Below, piece by piece: positions 34,735 to 35,403 of a DNA stretch of 35,403 bases; positions within the stretch are counted from its first letter, which is position 1; every line of letters starts with the position of its first letter. Position numbers and translations under genes: made by a program. A model generated the notes under the pieces. The model was not told where the DNA came from. It ran no database searches and worked only from the letters and a program-made list of their open reading frames with translations. The stretch is taken from NCBI GenBank assembly GCA_900752815.1, contig CAADWS010000071.1, positions 1-35,403 on the forward strand. The letters are read 5' to 3'. The DNA comes from Bacteroidaceae bacterium (GTDB lineage Bacteria > Bacteroidota > Bacteroidia > Bacteroidales > Bacteroidaceae).

Positions 34735-35403
34735 ATGTTTGAAGGACAACCCAAAGGGCTATTTACCCTGGCACTGGCCAACACCGGTGAACGCTTCGGC
34801 TACTACACCATGCTGGCCGTGTTCGTTCTCTTCCTGCAAGAGAACTTCAACCTTTCCGCCGCTGCAGCGGGAAGTATCTACTCCACATTCCTGATGTTCG
34901 TCTACTTCCTGCCTTTCATCGGCGGAATTCTGGCCGACAAGTTCGGCTACAGCAAGATGGTAACCCTCGGCATCGTTGTCATGTTCCTCGGCTACATTCT
35001 CCTGTCCATCCCTGCGGGCACAGGGAGCTTTGCCTACGGCTGCATGGTAGGCGCGTTGGCACTCGTTTCGCTCGGCACCGGTCTGTTCAAGGGCAACCTG
35101 CAGGTAATGGTGGGTAACCTCTATGACGACCCGCGCTACAGCAACAAGCGCGACTCCGCATTCTCCATTTTCTACATGGCCATCAACATCGGTGCCCTCT
35201 ACGCTCCGTCAACCGCCATCGCTGCCATGAAGTGGGCGCAGGAGTCCATGGGAGCCACCGTGGCTGAATCCTACCACTACGCATTTGGCGTGGCCTGCCT
35301 CTCGCTCATCGTGTCCATGGCCATCTACTATCTGGGCCGCCCCACCTATGCACAGGTGCTGAAGATGGACAACGCCAAGAAGGACGAGAAGAAGGTAGAG
35401 CAC
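34735..35403 (+). CDS. POT-family peptide transporter, N-terminal part
   Basis: The frame opens at ATG 34735 and runs off the window after 223 codons with no stop. The N-terminal half of a proton-dependent oligopeptide (PTR2/POT) transporter is visible. It includes NTGERFGYYTMLAVFVLFL (the ExxER-like motif of helix 1), GGILADKFGYSKMV, GTGLFKGNLQVMVGNLYDD and the PTR2 signature FSIFYMAINIGALYAP. It imports di- and tripeptides with protons across the inner membrane. The leader is A-rich with no recognised promoter, so it may be read from ybaK. Confidence 0.92.
   Translation, partial: MFEGQPKGLFTLALANTGERFGYYTMLAVFVLFLQENFNLSAAAAGSIYSTFLMFVYFLPFIGGILADKFGYSKMVTLGIVVMFLGYILLSIPAGTGSFAYGCMVGALALVSLGTGLFKGNLQVMVGNLYDDPRYSNKRDSAFSIFYMAINIGALYAPSTAIAAMKWAQESMGATVAESYHYAFGVACLSLIVSMAIYYLGRPTYAQVLKMDNAKKDEKKVEH

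Overview
The window looks like chromosomal DNA of a Bacteroidales bacterium, probably Bacteroidaceae. The grounds are promoters of the TTTG / 19-20 nt / TAnnTTTG type, A-rich leaders without clear Shine-Dalgarno sites, a gliding-motility-associated C-terminal domain, a META-domain lipoprotein, and L-threonine dehydrogenase next to kbl. The backbone is fairly GC-rich with strong use of C-ending codons. One block, about 18.8-22.4 kb, is clearly AT-rich and looks foreign. I cannot name the genus.

Layout. 1-531: non-coding, with a strong minus-strand promoter leading into a hairpin, and the terminator of the next gene. 532-2888: divergent threonine catabolism pair, SDR-type threonine dehydrogenase (-) and kbl (+); the kbl leader can fold into a three-way junction. 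3030-4550: gpmI. 4680-6767 (-): a lipoprotein resembling glycoside hydrolases. 7352-15024 (+): a c-type heme block made of an HzsA-related propeller/cytochrome protein (broken by a frameshift and a stop), a di-heme MauG-like propeller protein, a PQQ-like propeller protein, and a CcsBA cytochrome c synthase. 15050-16862 (+): META-domain lipoprotein and EamA transporter. 16955-18148 (-): iron-containing alcohol dehydrogenase.

18149-22853 is the most dynamic part. It holds a promoter-plus-hairpin locus, an AT-rich EcoRV-type restriction-modification operon (endonuclease, EcoRV-like methylase, second methylase with altered motifs), and an 84-bp palindromic tandem repeat. A 19-bp direct repeat brackets the restriction island, and its right copy lies in the 84-bp array, so the island appears to have entered the array. 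The last repeat unit has become a promoter pointing at the next gene.

22854-28700 (+) is a glycan-degradation operon: GH36 alpha-galactosidase, a parallel beta-helix enzyme and a sialate O-acetylesterase, the last broken by a frameshift. 28977-30226 (-): DUF1634 protein and TauE/SafE exporter. 30445 to the end (+): a small CHU_C-type secreted protein, uvrA, a YbaK/EbsC deacylase and the start of a POT peptide transporter.

Functionally, CcsBA would attach heme to the CxxCH proteins encoded just upstream. The restriction operon is a self-contained defence cassette, predicted to read GATATC. The glycan operon has no SusC/SusD pair in view. All statements come from reading the sequence and from remembered family features; no database search was run.
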